Shown here piece by piece: positions 48,155 through 59,500 of a DNA stretch of 64,000 nucleotides. The DNA is taken from NCBI RefSeq assembly GCF_041146395.1, contig NC_090986.1, forward strand, positions 45,668,001 through 45,732,000. The letters run 5' to 3'. The DNA is from Eulemur rufifrons (lineage: Eukaryota > Chordata > Mammalia > Primates > Lemuridae). Each line of letters opens with the position of its first letter. Position 1 is the stretch's first letter. The translations under genes were made by a program, and so were the position numbers. The notes under the pieces were generated by a model. It did not search any database. It saw only the letters and a list, made by a program, of their open reading frames with translations, and was not told where the DNA came from.

Positions 48155-48775
48155 TCTTTATTTCTTTCTCTTGACTGATTACTCTGGCTAGGACTTCCAG
48201 TACTAGGTTGAATAGAAGTGGTAACAGTGAGCACCACTGTCTTGTTGAAAAAAACAAACAACCCCATTAAAAAGTGGGCAAAAGACATGAACAGAAGCTT
48301 TTCAAAAGAAGATGGACAAATGACCAACACATATATTAAAAAATGCTCAATATCACTAATCATCAGGGAAATGCAAATTAAAACCTCTAGGAGATACCAC
48401 CTTACCTCTGTCAGAATGGCCATTATTAAAAAGTCAAAAAACAATAGATACTGACATGGATGCAAAGAGAAAGGAATCCTTTATATGCTATTGTTAGGAA
48501 TCCAAATTAGTACAGCCTCTATGGAAAACAATATGGAGATTCCTCAGAGAAATAAATGTAAACTTAGTATTCGACCCAGCAAAACCACTACTGGGTTTCT
48601 ACCAAAAAGAAAAGAAGTCATTTTATTAAAAAGATACCTGCACTTGAATGTTTATCACAGCATAATTCACAATTGCAATGATGTGGAATCAGCATAAGTG
48701 CCCATCAATTCATGAGTGGATTAAGAAAACATTGTACACACACACTTATTCAATAATACATTGATGGAAGAATTA
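48155..48775 (+). mobile_element. rearranged L1 ORF2 fragment
   Basis: 48155-48245 is antisense ORF2 from the reverse-transcriptase region ('ctctggctaggacttccagt'). From 48246 it switches to sense ORF2 further downstream ('ccattaaaaagtgggcaaaa', 'aatcatcagggaaatgcaaa', 'tgcccatcaattcatgagtg'). Unlike the other two inverted L1s, a large piece of ORF2 is missing between the halves and the 3' UTR is absent. It abuts the MST LTR. Confidence 0.75.
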
Positions 48776-51520
48776 AGCAATATTCTGTATTTTCATGTTA
48801 ACCTTATAAGTAGCATTAAAATTTCAGCCCCATCAGTTGCAGTAAGAAAAATCAAGCACCTTCTTACTGGAGATTTATGTTTCCAAAGGCAGAAAATCAA
48901 GCTGCATTGTTTTACCTGAGAACAAGCTGTTTGTTCTGAGGATTCTCCCTTTGCTAGTTTCAGATAGATGTTGTTACTAACCTTTATTAGACATATCTGA
49001 GAATCTCTTGTAGCTCTTGGGTAGGTTGCAAAAGTCTTTTAAAATAGGGTGGTAACGAAGGGGTGCATCTTACATTTAACTGGATGAATTAGAATCCCCG
49101 GAAGTGCTTGCCCAGGCTTTCTTATAATCACTTGAGCCTTTAGTAGACAATGACTATGGATGTCAGGGTCCTCCTGACCCACTAAATTCTTTTATATTTC
49201 ATTATGATTGAAAATCCAGAGTCATAAGCCGAAAGGCAAAATAGGTGATCTCTTCTGAACACCAGTGTTGAGAATGTCTATACTTGCTGAGCTGAGGTCA
49301 TTTTCTATGACTAATACATGAATCACAGCAGGCCTCAAGTGCAGATTTAGTTTATAGCAAGTTTTACTTCATAGGATTTTTTTGTAACTTATATTCTTTA
49401 AAATCTGTTTACCTGTTTATAACCTAAATAAGAGGATGGTAGAAAATAGTTTAAGTCATTTTCCCTCTAGAAAAACTACAGAGGAGAAAGCACTTTCTTT
49501 AGTCACTTTGACTTTATTCAGAACTCTCCAAGTGTCCTTGTAATGATAGAAATGGTATCTCTCTTGGCATTGATTTGATTGAACAATATGACATGAATGT
49601 ATATTTTAGAACTAAATCTCTCAAAAGCACTCTTTCTTAGTAAGCGTATGTTGCAAATTTTCAGTTATGTAGAGGTGTACAGTTATCAAACTAGAAGAAC
49701 AACGTAAGAGATCTCAGTGGACTAGAAGAGATTTATAGGATGAGCTCACTTTAAAAGGAGTCAGGTTTATGAGTTTTCTTGAGATGGAGTGCTTCTCTTA
49801 TTTACTCAGAGGGACAAAAACAGTCGTTCCATAACACTAGAACAATATTACCAATGGGAAAACAGTAGCCGTAGTAAAAATGCACTTTGCTGAATCAAAC
49901 AAAATGTTTATATATGTTGAAAAAAATTGTCTTAGGAAATGAAATTAGAAGCCCCAAGGGGCTCAGAAATAAATACACTAGAAATTGGATATCACATAAT
50001 GTGGTCCTTTAATTAGCCTTTGTTCACAGAAAGGAATCTTGCAATAGCAGTTTTATCAAAACAAATTTTAAAAATTATGTGCTAAATATGAAATATACTA
50101 ACTCCTGCATGTGAATAAATCTCAACATTATACATCTCATCGACCAACAACTAGCTTAAGACCTTTTTTACTTTAATGGAATAGCAAATGTGTGCATTTT
50201 TAAGTAGTATAAAATGGCAACCCATAGAAATAAAGGTATCATTCATACATATTTTCAGAACCTTATGAAAGTTAGTTCTGGCCAATAGGTTAATATACAG
50301 TTAATATGTACTTTATATGTGAGTTGGTGGAACAAATGCTTTATAGGGGGTTTTAAAACTGAATTCTAGTTCTTAGATTTAGCATTTACTGCCTGAGGTC
50401 ATGTGCTCATTGATTTACCTTCTAGAGGAATTATTTTCCTTATTCATTAAAAAATGATCTAGTAACAGCTGTCTTATATTGGTATGAGTCCCTGGAAAAA
50501 GAAAAGTTCTATGCAAATTGATATGTTGCCTCTGTTAACAAAAATATATTTATTCAAATATATTTATATCTAAAATTTAGCTTAACTTACTATTTTCTCA
50601 CCTAATATTTCCTCCATAACACAAAGGCAATATAAAAATGTATATTTTGCTAAAAATTTATTTTATAATGCATTCCAAGATATGTTATAGACATGGGAAA
50701 TAGAAACTAGTGACAATCAACTTGGTGATTCATGTTAGAAAATAACTCTTTGTGTTCCTTAAAAGCCTATGAAATATACGAATCTTTTTTTACCGGGAAT
50801 TAAATATTTATCACCTCCTATTTCCCATATATGTTTTTGTGTATAGATAAAGAAATATATGTATATTAGATGTAGAACAATGGCTTTCAAAAATTATGGT
50901 TACGGGATTTGTCTTCATACCACAAAAGCAATCACTTTTTCCTTCTAATCTTCTAAACTTCTCTTGATTTCAATCCCTAACATACTCCCTCCTCCAAATT
51001 TATTATAGTTCTCTGATTTCTGGCCTGAGATATCTCTTATGTGAACTGCTGCAATAAATTACTAACTTGATATCTAGACTCTGGCTTGGATTTCTTCTTA
51101 TTCAACCTCAGAATTTCTGTTAAGTGTGACCATTTAAAAAGTGTTCTTACCACAATAAATAAAAATGTATATGTACCTTCAATTTCACCTTATGATTTGA
51201 AATTATATTCTAAATTGTATATTTACTTAACAAATAGCAATACTTAAATATTTCTGTGCTCCATGTACTCATCAATGTTAAGTATTACAGACTTCCCAAT
51301 ATTGGGTAAATTGATGAATGTAAAATCATATCTTTTTATCATTTTAATATAGATACCTGGTAACTGGAAGTAAAAGAATTTTATTTAAAAATAAATACAT
51401 ACATATGCACATACATACATAAAAAATCTAAATCTTCTCATAAAATACCTCTGTTTAACAAAAATTTCCACTAAGGACATTGTGGAACGCATTTAATGGT
51501 TCTAATTCAGTTCCCTTAAA
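48776..51520. other. 2.7 kb of mostly unassigned DNA
   Basis: Weak MIR-like signal at about 50355-50490 and a weak old-repeat signal at about 50940-51150. A CATA-type microsatellite lies near 51396-51422. No gene or strong repeat. Confidence 0.45.
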
Positions 51521-51524
51521 TATA

Positions 51525-52275
51525 TGAGTACTTTCCCAGCCTTAGGTATGAATAACCTTGATTTGTATCCTGTGCACCAATCACATGAATTGTTTCTTCA
51601 ACACACGTGCTTGCCTATATTTGTGTTCTTTACAAGAATGAACTTTCTCATTTTGCTGTCTAGTGAATTCCAACTTATCATTCAAGACCAACTTCATTGT
51701 AACATCCCTTTTTGAGTTCTCACTAACTCTCCCTGAGGCAAATTTATAGCTCTTTTTTTTTTTTTTGAGGCAGACTCTCACTCTGTTGCCCAAGTTAGAG
51801 TGCCATGGCCTCAGCCTAGCTCACAGAAACCTCAAACTCTTGGACTGAACCGATCCTCCTGCCTTAGCTTCCCTAGTAGCTGGGACTCCAGGTGCGCACC
51901 ACCACGCCCAGCTAAGTTTTTCTATTTTTAGGAGAGCCAGGTCTCACTTTTACCCAGGCTGGTCTCGAACTCCTGAGCTCAAGTGATTCTCCCGCCTCAT
52001 CCTCCCAGAATGCTAGGATTACAGGCATGAGCCACCACACCTGGCCAAATTTATATTTCTGTATCTGATGTTAAACAGCACTTTATTTACAACCTGTTGG
52101 TATAGCATTCTATTCCTCTGAAATGTGGGGAGTTGCATACCATTTCCATATCCAATTTGTGGGTTTTTTTTAAAATCAGGCACTATGTCGTATATATTCA
52201 TCTGTGTATTCTTAAATGGTAGCAGTGCCAAGCGTAGCAGGTGCTCAATACATTTTGAATTGGATTCATTTTTGA
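51525..52275 (+). mobile_element. L2 LINE 3' region, split by an Alu
   Basis: Old L2 in sense orientation: 'tcattcaagaccaacttcat' and 'ctcactaactctccctgagg' before the Alu, then 'ggcactatgtcgtatatatt', 'gccaagcgtagcaggtgctc' and 'aatacattttgaattggatt' after it. The two parts are in the expected order. Confidence 0.6.
51740..52055 (-). mobile_element. older strepsirrhine-type Alu with target duplication
   Basis: Reverse Alu (51749-52046). The right arm has the lemur-type 'ggcctcagcctagctcacag', but the middle linker is short and lacks the 'ggccagataatttc' addition seen in the other lemur-type copies. It is also more diverged. Direct repeat aaatttata at 51740-51748 and 52047-52055. Confidence 0.9.
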
Positions 52276-52304
52276 ATTGTTAAGTAAAAACAAATGTTAA
52301 TGAG

Positions 52305-52700
52305 ATTTATACTGGAAAAAGGAGAGCTTTGTTTTTCATAAGAGGTAGCAACCTGCTGGGAGGCCATTCCAACAGGTTGGAATGCCAAGCTCTGGCCAGA
52401 AGCCAGGCACATGTGCTTCAAAAAAGGGAAAAAAGGAATCAGGATCTTATACTGAGCAGGGTGTTCAAATATAAGTATTCAACAAGCTATAGGAGGAGTA
52501 ATTAAAATTTATGAAGGGAAGTCACAGGCATATAATTGTGCTTTATCTCTCCCATGCCATTGTGGCTGGGAATTCAGTTTGAAGGTGTTTCTGGGGTCCC
52601 CTTGGCTGAAAGGGGTCCGGTCAGTTAGCAGAGGTCTTAGGATTTTATATTTAGTCCACAGACACGATCTTTCTTAATGAATCAATATGTGGTTAGGCAA
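52305..52700 (+). repeat. possible L1M 5' UTR-like fragment
   Basis: 'gaggtagcaacctgctggga', 'ccagaagccaggcacatgtg', 'cccatgccattgtggctggg', 'gtttctggggtccccttggc' resemble an old L1M 5' region. It is GC-richer than its surroundings and contains a perfect inverted repeat at 52365-52384. Confidence 0.35.
52365..52384. promoter_or_regulatory. inverted CATTCC pair
   Basis: cattccaac and gttggaatg are exact reverse complements separated by AG. CATTCC is the core of the TEAD-binding (MCAT) element, so this is a possible inverted TEAD pair. Motif match only. Confidence 0.25.
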
Positions 52701-52854
52701 AACAGGCTCTGGGTAAAGCTGTAAAATATGCTTAGCTTTCACTAGTTGCAGTTCTACTTAAAAATACATAAAGGTTGAAACATTTCTTGTGTAGTTTATT
52801 TTTTTAAAAAATTTCACTGTAGTGTTAATAGTGTAATAAACCAAAGAAGATTTT

Positions 52855-53150
52855 TATTTATTTTTTATTTTTTTAGTATGTAGTAAAGTTTTATTGTATA
52901 TATCTAAGTGGTACAACATGATGTTTTGATATACATATACATAGTGAAGTGATTACTACGGTCAAGAAAATTAACATCATCTCACATAGTAACCTTTCTT
53001 ATTTTGTGTGTAGTAAGATCTTATATGATTTTATAACCTAAAATCTATCATCTTAGCAAATTTCTAGCATATAATACAATATTATTAGCTACAGTCCTCA
53101 CATTGTACATTAGACCTCATGAGTTTATTGATCCAAGGATTTTTAAAACA
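52855..53150 (-). mobile_element. L1 3' UTR fragment, antisense
   Basis: 'gtggtacaacatgatgtttt', 'gtgaagtgattactacggtc', 'attaacatcatctcacatag', 'attagctacagtcctcacat' are an antisense primate-age L1 3' UTR, preceded by a T-rich tract. Confidence 0.75.
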
Positions 53151-53165
53151 CATATCTAAAATTCC

Positions 53166-53995
53166 CAAATAACAGAAACTTTTCAAAAGAAGATATAATG
53201 GCCAACAAACATCTGAAAAAATGCTCAACATCATCAGGGAAATGCAAATCAAAACCACAATGAGATATCACTTAAGTCCAGTGAGAATGGCTTTTATCAA
53301 AAAGTCCCCAAACAACAAATGTTGACATAGATGTGGAAAGATAGAAAGACTCATACACTGCTGGTAGGACTGCAAACTAGTACAACCTCTGTGGAAAGTA
53401 ATATGGAGATACCTCAAAGAACTAAACATAGAACTACCATTTGATCCAGCAATCCCATTACTGGGCATCTATCCCCCCCCAAAAGACCTTCTATAAAGAA
53501 GACATCTGCACTAGAATGTTTATAGCAGCACAATTCACAGTTGCAAAGATGTGGAAACAACCCAAGTGCCCATCAATACGTGAGTGGATTAATAAAATGT
53601 GGTATATGTATACCATGGAGTTCTACTTAACCACAAAAGACAATAGTGATTTAGCACCTCTTGTATTATCCTGGATACAGCTGGAGCCCATTCTAAGTGA
53701 AATATCCCAAGAATGGAAAAACAAGCACCACATGTACTCATCATTCAATTAGTATTAACTGATCAACATTTAAGTGCACATATAATAGTAAGATTCATCG
53801 GGTGTCAGGCAGGTGGGAAGTGGGGAGGAGGTATATTCACACCTAATGGGTGCGGTGCACACTGTCTGTGGGATGGGCGCGCTTGAAACTCTGACTCCGG
53901 TGGAGCAAAGGCAATGTATGTAACCTAAACATTTGTACTCCCAAAATATACTGAAATAAAAAAACTAAATATAAATAAATAAAATCATCAAATAA
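53166..53995 (+). mobile_element. young 5'-truncated strepsirrhine L1
   Basis: An 816-bp insertion (53173-53988): the end of ORF2 ('ggaaatgcaaatcaaaacca', 'gtggaaacaacccaagtgcc'), a lemur-type 3' UTR ('cacctaatgggtgcggtgca', 'gtatgtaacctaaacatttg') and an A-rich tail. A 7-base direct repeat, caaataa, flanks it (53166-53172 and 53989-53995). The 3' UTR differs clearly from human L1PA. One eight-C run (53472-53479) and other changes break the frame. A 103-codon frame (53441-53752) is the surviving ORF2 end. Confidence 0.85.
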
Positions 53996-54008
53996 TTTAA
54001 AGAAGATT

Positions 54009-54480
54009 ATCAAGTATACTTTATAAAAATATATTGACTATTTAAATATATTTAAATAGTTGGCATGAATATATGCAGAGCCATGCTAATATTGATCTAG
54101 CTCCATCTCTCTTATATAGAAACACATTGTATTTCATCAAATCTAAGACACAGTCAGTTCTAGGAAGCTTTATTACTGATGTACCTCTAAGAAAGAAAAA
54201 GAAAACTGATGCAATCCTTTTAAATAATTTATAACTTATTATATGTTATAACAAGTTATTAAGTTATGCTATAATTTACTTAACTACAGACTTTATCTTC
54301 TATTATTTGAATGAAATACAACAATAGGAAAATAAAAGCAGAATAAATTGGATAAATTATTTCCTAAACCTTTTAACATTTAGCATCATATGCTTACAAA
54401 ACATTTTGCTTCTTGGAGTCATTGATGTCAGTTTTCTCCACATAAGACAGTTAACACCCAGAACATTAGTGTTGCAATAT
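54009..54480. other. unassigned AT-rich DNA with a perfect palindrome
   Basis: Contains the 24-bp palindrome at 54037-54060. Nothing else recognised. Confidence 0.5.
54037..54060. other. perfect 24-bp AT palindrome
   Basis: actatttaaata followed immediately by its exact reverse complement, with no spacer. It is AT-rich, so it could extrude as a cruciform. No insertion boundary is seen here. Confidence 0.8.
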
Positions 54481-54848
54481 TTTAGGAAATTGGTAAAGAA
54501 CTAGTAACCATCGATGCTGAGTTCTCAAGCTCATGTGTACCTATACAGAACAAGCCAACATTGACTCTTGTTTCAGGAATATTTCCAAACATTTCTAAAG
54601 TACCATTTCCATCCCTTCCTCCCGTCACTATTTCTCTCCTTGGGGTTAATGCTCTGCTATTGTCTTTAAGATTTTGCACAAAGTCACTGTTACTCCTTCT
54701 GGAAGCCTTGATGTTTGCAGTTTTGAGAACTTGTGCAATCACTAATATCTACTTCATGACTGTTATCTGGCAAAACCCATTGGAAGTTGCCATTGACCAT
54801 AAGATATATCTCAGCTTGTGATCTTAAAAAAAGAAAAAAAAAAAAGTT
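54481..54848. other. higher-complexity block ending in an A-run
   Basis: Less AT-biased than its flanks and unassigned. It ends in an A-rich run at about 54826-54845. Overlapping 86-codon frames run on both strands (54482-54742 minus, 54561-54821 plus). The A-run raises the possibility of a plus-strand retrocopy, but I found no flanking duplication and recognise neither protein. Confidence 0.3.
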
Positions 54849-56214
54849 ATGACATGGAGTCAGGAACATTGCGTGATATTTACTGACATCAATTGCAGGA
54901 TTTTATATTTTACATTGGATTACGTACCTTCTTCAAAGTTCTCATTTGAAAAAAAATTTAAACAACTGAAAGGCATTAAGCTTATATTTAAATATCACTT
55001 TTTATAAGAAAAAAATTGTGTGTTCTTTCTCTCATGAATTAACCATAACAATATATTTTTTTACCAAACTGTCATATAGTATAGGAATTGAAACAGACAG
55101 TTTAAACAGTTTGAAATGTAAGAATCAATTTGTTATTTAAAAAGGGAAAATACAGTTTATGTAGCCAAAAGAAGTTGTACCTTTACTTAGAAAAAAATAA
55201 CTTCTAAAGAACTACTTCCCTATAAAGAGAATTTGTTGGTACCTAAGATACACATTTGGATAACTTCACCAGAAGGATATTTCTAAAAATTAATCAAAAT
55301 CAAAGTACTTAGAGTAAGTTACAATAAATTTTCTAAATTAAGCCGTGTATTTGGTTATTCGGGTATATCTCTATATGACATTCAGGGCTTCTGAGGTCAA
55401 CGTACTGACTATAAGAACTAATAAATAGTCTTACGGTGCTACTATAATTTTCATGATTGCAAATGTCTGTTTTTTCCTGGAACACATTGGAACCCTTTAA
55501 TTATGAAAACTATGTTAGCAGACTATATTAACAGATTTGATACATCTGGTAATCAAAGAGTGGCTCCTTTATAAAGGAACATTCCGTCAGCCAAGAAAGC
55601 TAACACTTACAGCCCTGCATATGGTGTTATTGTCCTTTACTCTTGCTCTTCTCTGTCTAGCAAAGTCTTTGCTTCTGGGTCTATCAAACTTACTACATTC
55701 TTTAAGCTTAAATGCAGACAATTCTCAAGTATACAACGTCTACAACATCCTTTAATTTTTAGAAAAGTCAAATTAGTATAGATTTGGAGACCCTTTTTGT
55801 CAAGGTAGTGTCTGGGGGAGTGAGGAAGGGATGGTGTGCTAGTCCTAGTCATTGGTTCACAAAAGCAAAATGCTGAGTTGCTTCATTTACATTTCGTGGC
55901 TTCTTCCACTCTTTTTTTCCCTTCTTGCTGCTTCTCTGTTATATCTTTGGCGTATGGTCATCTCTCTGTTGCTTCCATCTCACGCTAGGGTATTAAAGTC
56001 TATTGTACCATATGCCTAGATGAACACTATAAAGATTCCTTTCTGTGAGGGTCAAGGGTTGGAATTATATTGCTGCTTTTCCAGAATTTTGTCCAAGAAG
56101 CAGAACAAAGACATTTCCTTATGGAACTGACCAATATTATCATTCTCATGCCCTTTTCATTTCTGCTGATATTAAATATCTATAATCATTTCTTTTAATG
56201 TCCCTCAACATCAT
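54849..56214. other. unassigned DNA
   Basis: No recognised repeat or gene; only short AT-driven frames. Confidence 0.5.
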
Positions 56215-56295
56215 TTCTTATTTCTTTTTTCCTCCCTGTCTTGTTTTTCCTCTTCTCTCCTTCCTTCTCCTCTCATCTTCCTCCCTTCCTCCATT
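56215..56295. repeat. polypyrimidine tract
   Basis: About 80 bases of almost only C and T on the plus strand ('ttcttttttcctccctgtct', 'cttctctccttccttctcct'). Confidence 0.85.
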
Positions 56296-56299
56296 TATT

Positions 56300-56368
56300 T
56301 TATATGTTTAAATGGTACAATATGATGTTTTGATACATATATAATAGTAAAGTGAATACTATATTTTC
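56300..56368 (-). mobile_element. L1 3' UTR scrap, antisense
   Basis: 'aaatggtacaatatgatgtt' and 'tagtaaagtgaatactat' match the antisense L1 3' UTR at 52855-53150. Confidence 0.6.
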
Positions 56369-57185
56369 TAAAGAACATATTTCTTTCTTAAGATAATTAA
56401 TATAGAGCCTATTAGCTCCTTGAATCATGGGTGAAAAAAAAAAAAAACAAGAAATTTTAAGAAAAATGAACTGTGGTGAATATCACCCAAATATTAGCCT
56501 GCCACACCTGGTCTGTTGGTACATAACCCAGAACTAGAGCCCGAGTAAGGGGACATGGTAACAAACCATAATATTATGAAACTTACTCAAATAAAGGTAG
56601 TGTTTTCACATTTTGTCCTGTATTCTTAGAAAAGAGTTTATGTCTATGGATCTAGAAAAGTTGTGTTTGGAGGTAGAAAAAGTGAAAAACAAATGGAGGA
56701 GAAAATGATAGAAAGGTATGAGCAGGGAAGGCACACTGTGTAGGAGGGAAGTAGAATACGGAAGAAGTCATAGTGGAGGTGAGGAATGTGTTAAACCTGC
56801 AGCACACCAGCCATGCTTTCCCATGACACCAGACCTGAGGTCGAGCCAAACCTGTAAGCCCTTACCTTTACTTCTCCAAGTATATTCTCCAAGTGGCTTG
56901 AACTCTCTAACTAGTAAATTTATTTTATGTGTTTTGCTGTGTGGGAGATAAACTGAAAAGTTCACTCCTTTCAATCTGACTGTTCTTTGTGAACTCTCCT
57001 TCCTTCGAATCCACCAAGAATATGCCATGCAAATGTCAGTATAGCAAATTTAAAATAAATTAACGGTACTCAAATTCATATAAAAGAGAGAATCCAAAAG
57101 ATAGGCATTGGGGGAATTTAGGGAAATAAAGCAGAAATAATTAAATCACTGTACTACCTTCAATATTATAGTGGAAAGAATACAT
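56369..57185. other. unassigned DNA
   Basis: A GC-richer part (56700-57020) has overlapping frames on both strands (65, 77 and 86 codons) with no known domain. It may be an unrecognised LTR. Confidence 0.4.
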
Positions 57186-57450
57186 TTAGTCAGTTTCGTT
57201 ATTCATTAAACATATGTTTAATACCTACTGTGTGCTCAGCATGTTATCAGATGCTAAAACTTAGAAACTTGTTCTGAAAGCAAAAAGATCTGGGTCAAAT
57301 TCTTAAAAGCTATCTGTATACAAGTGAGTGACTGCTCATCTGTAAAATGCTAATAAAATCTCCCACCTCATAGAATTACTTTGAAGATTAAACAAGATAA
57401 TGAAGTTAATGCTTAGCAGAGTGACTGGTTTATAAGAGATCCCCTATATA
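57186..57450 (+). repeat. L2-like piece followed by MIR
   Basis: 57190-57260 resembles the L2-type 'tacctactgtgtgctcagca' segment. 57265-57450 is a sense MIR end with 'gctcatctgtaaaatgctaa', 'ctcccacctcatagaattac' and 'gaagattaaacaagataatg'. Confidence 0.6.
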
Positions 57451-57709
57451 TATTAGGTTCAATTTTTTTTTTTTTTTTTATCCCATCTCAGATGGAAGAA
57501 ACTCATTCATTGTTCGGGGTATGTGAATACCCAATGAGATCAGAAAAGACTTCATAAAATAAATCCTATTTAAACTGAGTCTCTTTGTTTCTTGTTCTTT
57601 AGATTTTTAAATCAATTTAATTTTTCATCTTTATAAGATAGCTTTTTTCAATATTTAAAGTGATATATGGCCAGTGTTTAAAAATAGTGTCAGTGCAAAG
57701 TAACAGTAA
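57451..57709. other. unassigned DNA with a T-run
   Basis: T-run near 57463-57479; otherwise nothing recognised. Confidence 0.5.
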
Positions 57710-57830
57710 TAGTAAGAGCTAATATTGATAGAAGATAATGTCATAGCCCTATGAGGTAAATTTTATTATTGTTCTAACTTGAGAAATGAGAAATCAAAAG
57801 CACAAAAGAGTTACATAGTTCTGAGACACA
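57710..57830 (-). repeat. MIR fragment
   Basis: Reverse MIR: 'ccctatgaggtaaattttat', 'attgttctaacttgagaaat', 'gagaaatcaaaagcacaaaa'. Confidence 0.5.
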
Positions 57831-58915
57831 CAGGTGCCAAAGGTAAAAAGGAAAATTCAGGCAAAATCCTATTACAGAGAAATGACCACTGATATGTGTG
57901 GGCTAATTCTATGCTTAGATTAAAATGTAATGGGATGAATATGAAAGAGTATATAAATGATCTGTTCTTATCATGAAGCTCTCTCAACAATATTTGCAAA
58001 ATTACCTTTCATTTAAATAACTACAAGTAAACAACCTCATTTTTAGAGACTGTATTATATTCATTGCACATATCACTCAATTATCTAATCCATTTCCTAA
58101 TGATAGAAATGGGAAATTGTTCTTAAATATTCACTTTTGTGGAAAACACTGAAATTAATATCCTCACATCAGTACTTTTCCTTCACCATTTCTGAAGTAA
58201 GTAAATTTGCTGAAGCGATGGTTTGAACTTAGTGATACATATTGCTAAATATCCTCTAGAGCCCTGGAACTGATATACAAGAGCTTTTCAAAATATTCAT
58301 TCCTGTTTTGATGAAATCTCTCTCTTATGATTGTTTGCTTTATTCCCAGTCACACTAATAAGAAAATTTGACCCTCACCCTGGGCAATTATTCTTTATTT
58401 TTAAAGGCTAGTTCTGGCTGTAATTTGCAGGTGAACTGTAGAAATTTTTTTTTCTTTTTTTTACCACATACAAAAATACTCCCTTTTAAGATTTTTTTTT
58501 TTGATAGTTTAATACTGAATTTATATTTAAGGGGAAATATCATATTTGAAATATTAATTCTTATTCAATAACTTTTGTAGAATTTTTCAAATTTCTTTAA
58601 CATTTCTTTAAATATTTCAACAGAGTTTTATCTTTCTAAAACACACATCTTACATACTTCTTACAGGCTTTGTCACTAGCTTTCTTTACACCAGGATAGG
58701 ATGGAGAGTATATTTGGAAAATGATAAAGAAAACATTCTGACCTGAAGAAACACATGTGTTAGCCATGTGTAAATTCTCAGAAAAAAAATTATGGGACAT
58801 TTTAGATCTTTCAAATTGATAAGCGTGATTGTTGGACCAATCAGTTAAAAAGAGTACTTATTTTTTTCTCGTGACTATACTATAAGGGAATTTTTTCTTT
58901 TTATATTGCCCATGA
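57831..58915. other. unassigned AT-rich DNA
   Basis: Nothing recognised; T-runs near 58446 and 58492. Confidence 0.5.
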
Positions 58916-59320
58916 GAGCTACCTCAACTGTTGCTGCTCAGGTAATTATAGACTGGTATATTTAAAGACGCTGATTCCACTTGTCATGTTTGACCACTGG
59001 CAGTTTTTTATCACTATCCCTCTTCCTAGACGGCCACAGGAGGGGCAAGGAAGAAGGCCTTCACACCTTTTACTTCTCCAGGAAACTAGGAATATCAAGT
59101 AGAACAGCTTCTAGCCCACAGGCAGGAAACCCCTGTCCTGGCTCCATCCATGATCCACAGTAAAAGCCCCAAACCGCCCTCAGTCTTTGCTGGCCTTCTC
59201 ACCAGATGCCTTCTGAGCCCTTCCCTTTCTGGGACTTTCTGACTTGCTGTGAGTATTAAATACACTTTATTCATAGCAATAGATGTGTATGTTTTGACAT
59301 CTGTCTCAACATCCAAATAA
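58916..59320 (+). repeat. possible LTR
   Basis: A GC-richer block with 'cagtaaaagccccaaaccgc' (TATA-like) followed by 'gagtattaaatacactttat', reminiscent of an LTR U3-R region. I could not fix the ends or find a target duplication. Confidence 0.3.
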
Positions 59321-59371
59321 ATTCGTGGGTGGGCCATCTTCTGCCTCCAGGTGGACTGATCAATTACTTGT

Positions 59372-59500
59372 ACCCTACAACTGTGGTCTCCCGGCTGCGG
59401 ACCAGTACCAGTCTGCAGCCTATTAGAGACCGGGCTGCAGAGCTCCACTGCCACTTCCACTCCCCAAGCCCCTCTGTGGAAAAATTGTCTTACATGAAGA
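59372..59500 (+). mobile_element. hAT-type DNA-transposon fragment
   Basis: Contains 'gtggtctcccggctgcggac', 'cagtaccagtctgcagccta' and 'ttagagaccgggctgcagag' near one end and 'ctctgtggaaaaattgtctt' with 'acatgaa' near the other. These are the two end regions of a mammalian hAT-superfamily element, with the interior deleted. A 155-codon minus-strand frame (59095-59562) runs across this and the upstream block; it is not a gene. Confidence 0.6.

Noticed and set aside
47847..48257. 136-codon minus-strand frame, with a 117-codon neighbour at 48112-48465
   Set aside because: Both run through an MST LTR and the rearranged L1 fragment.
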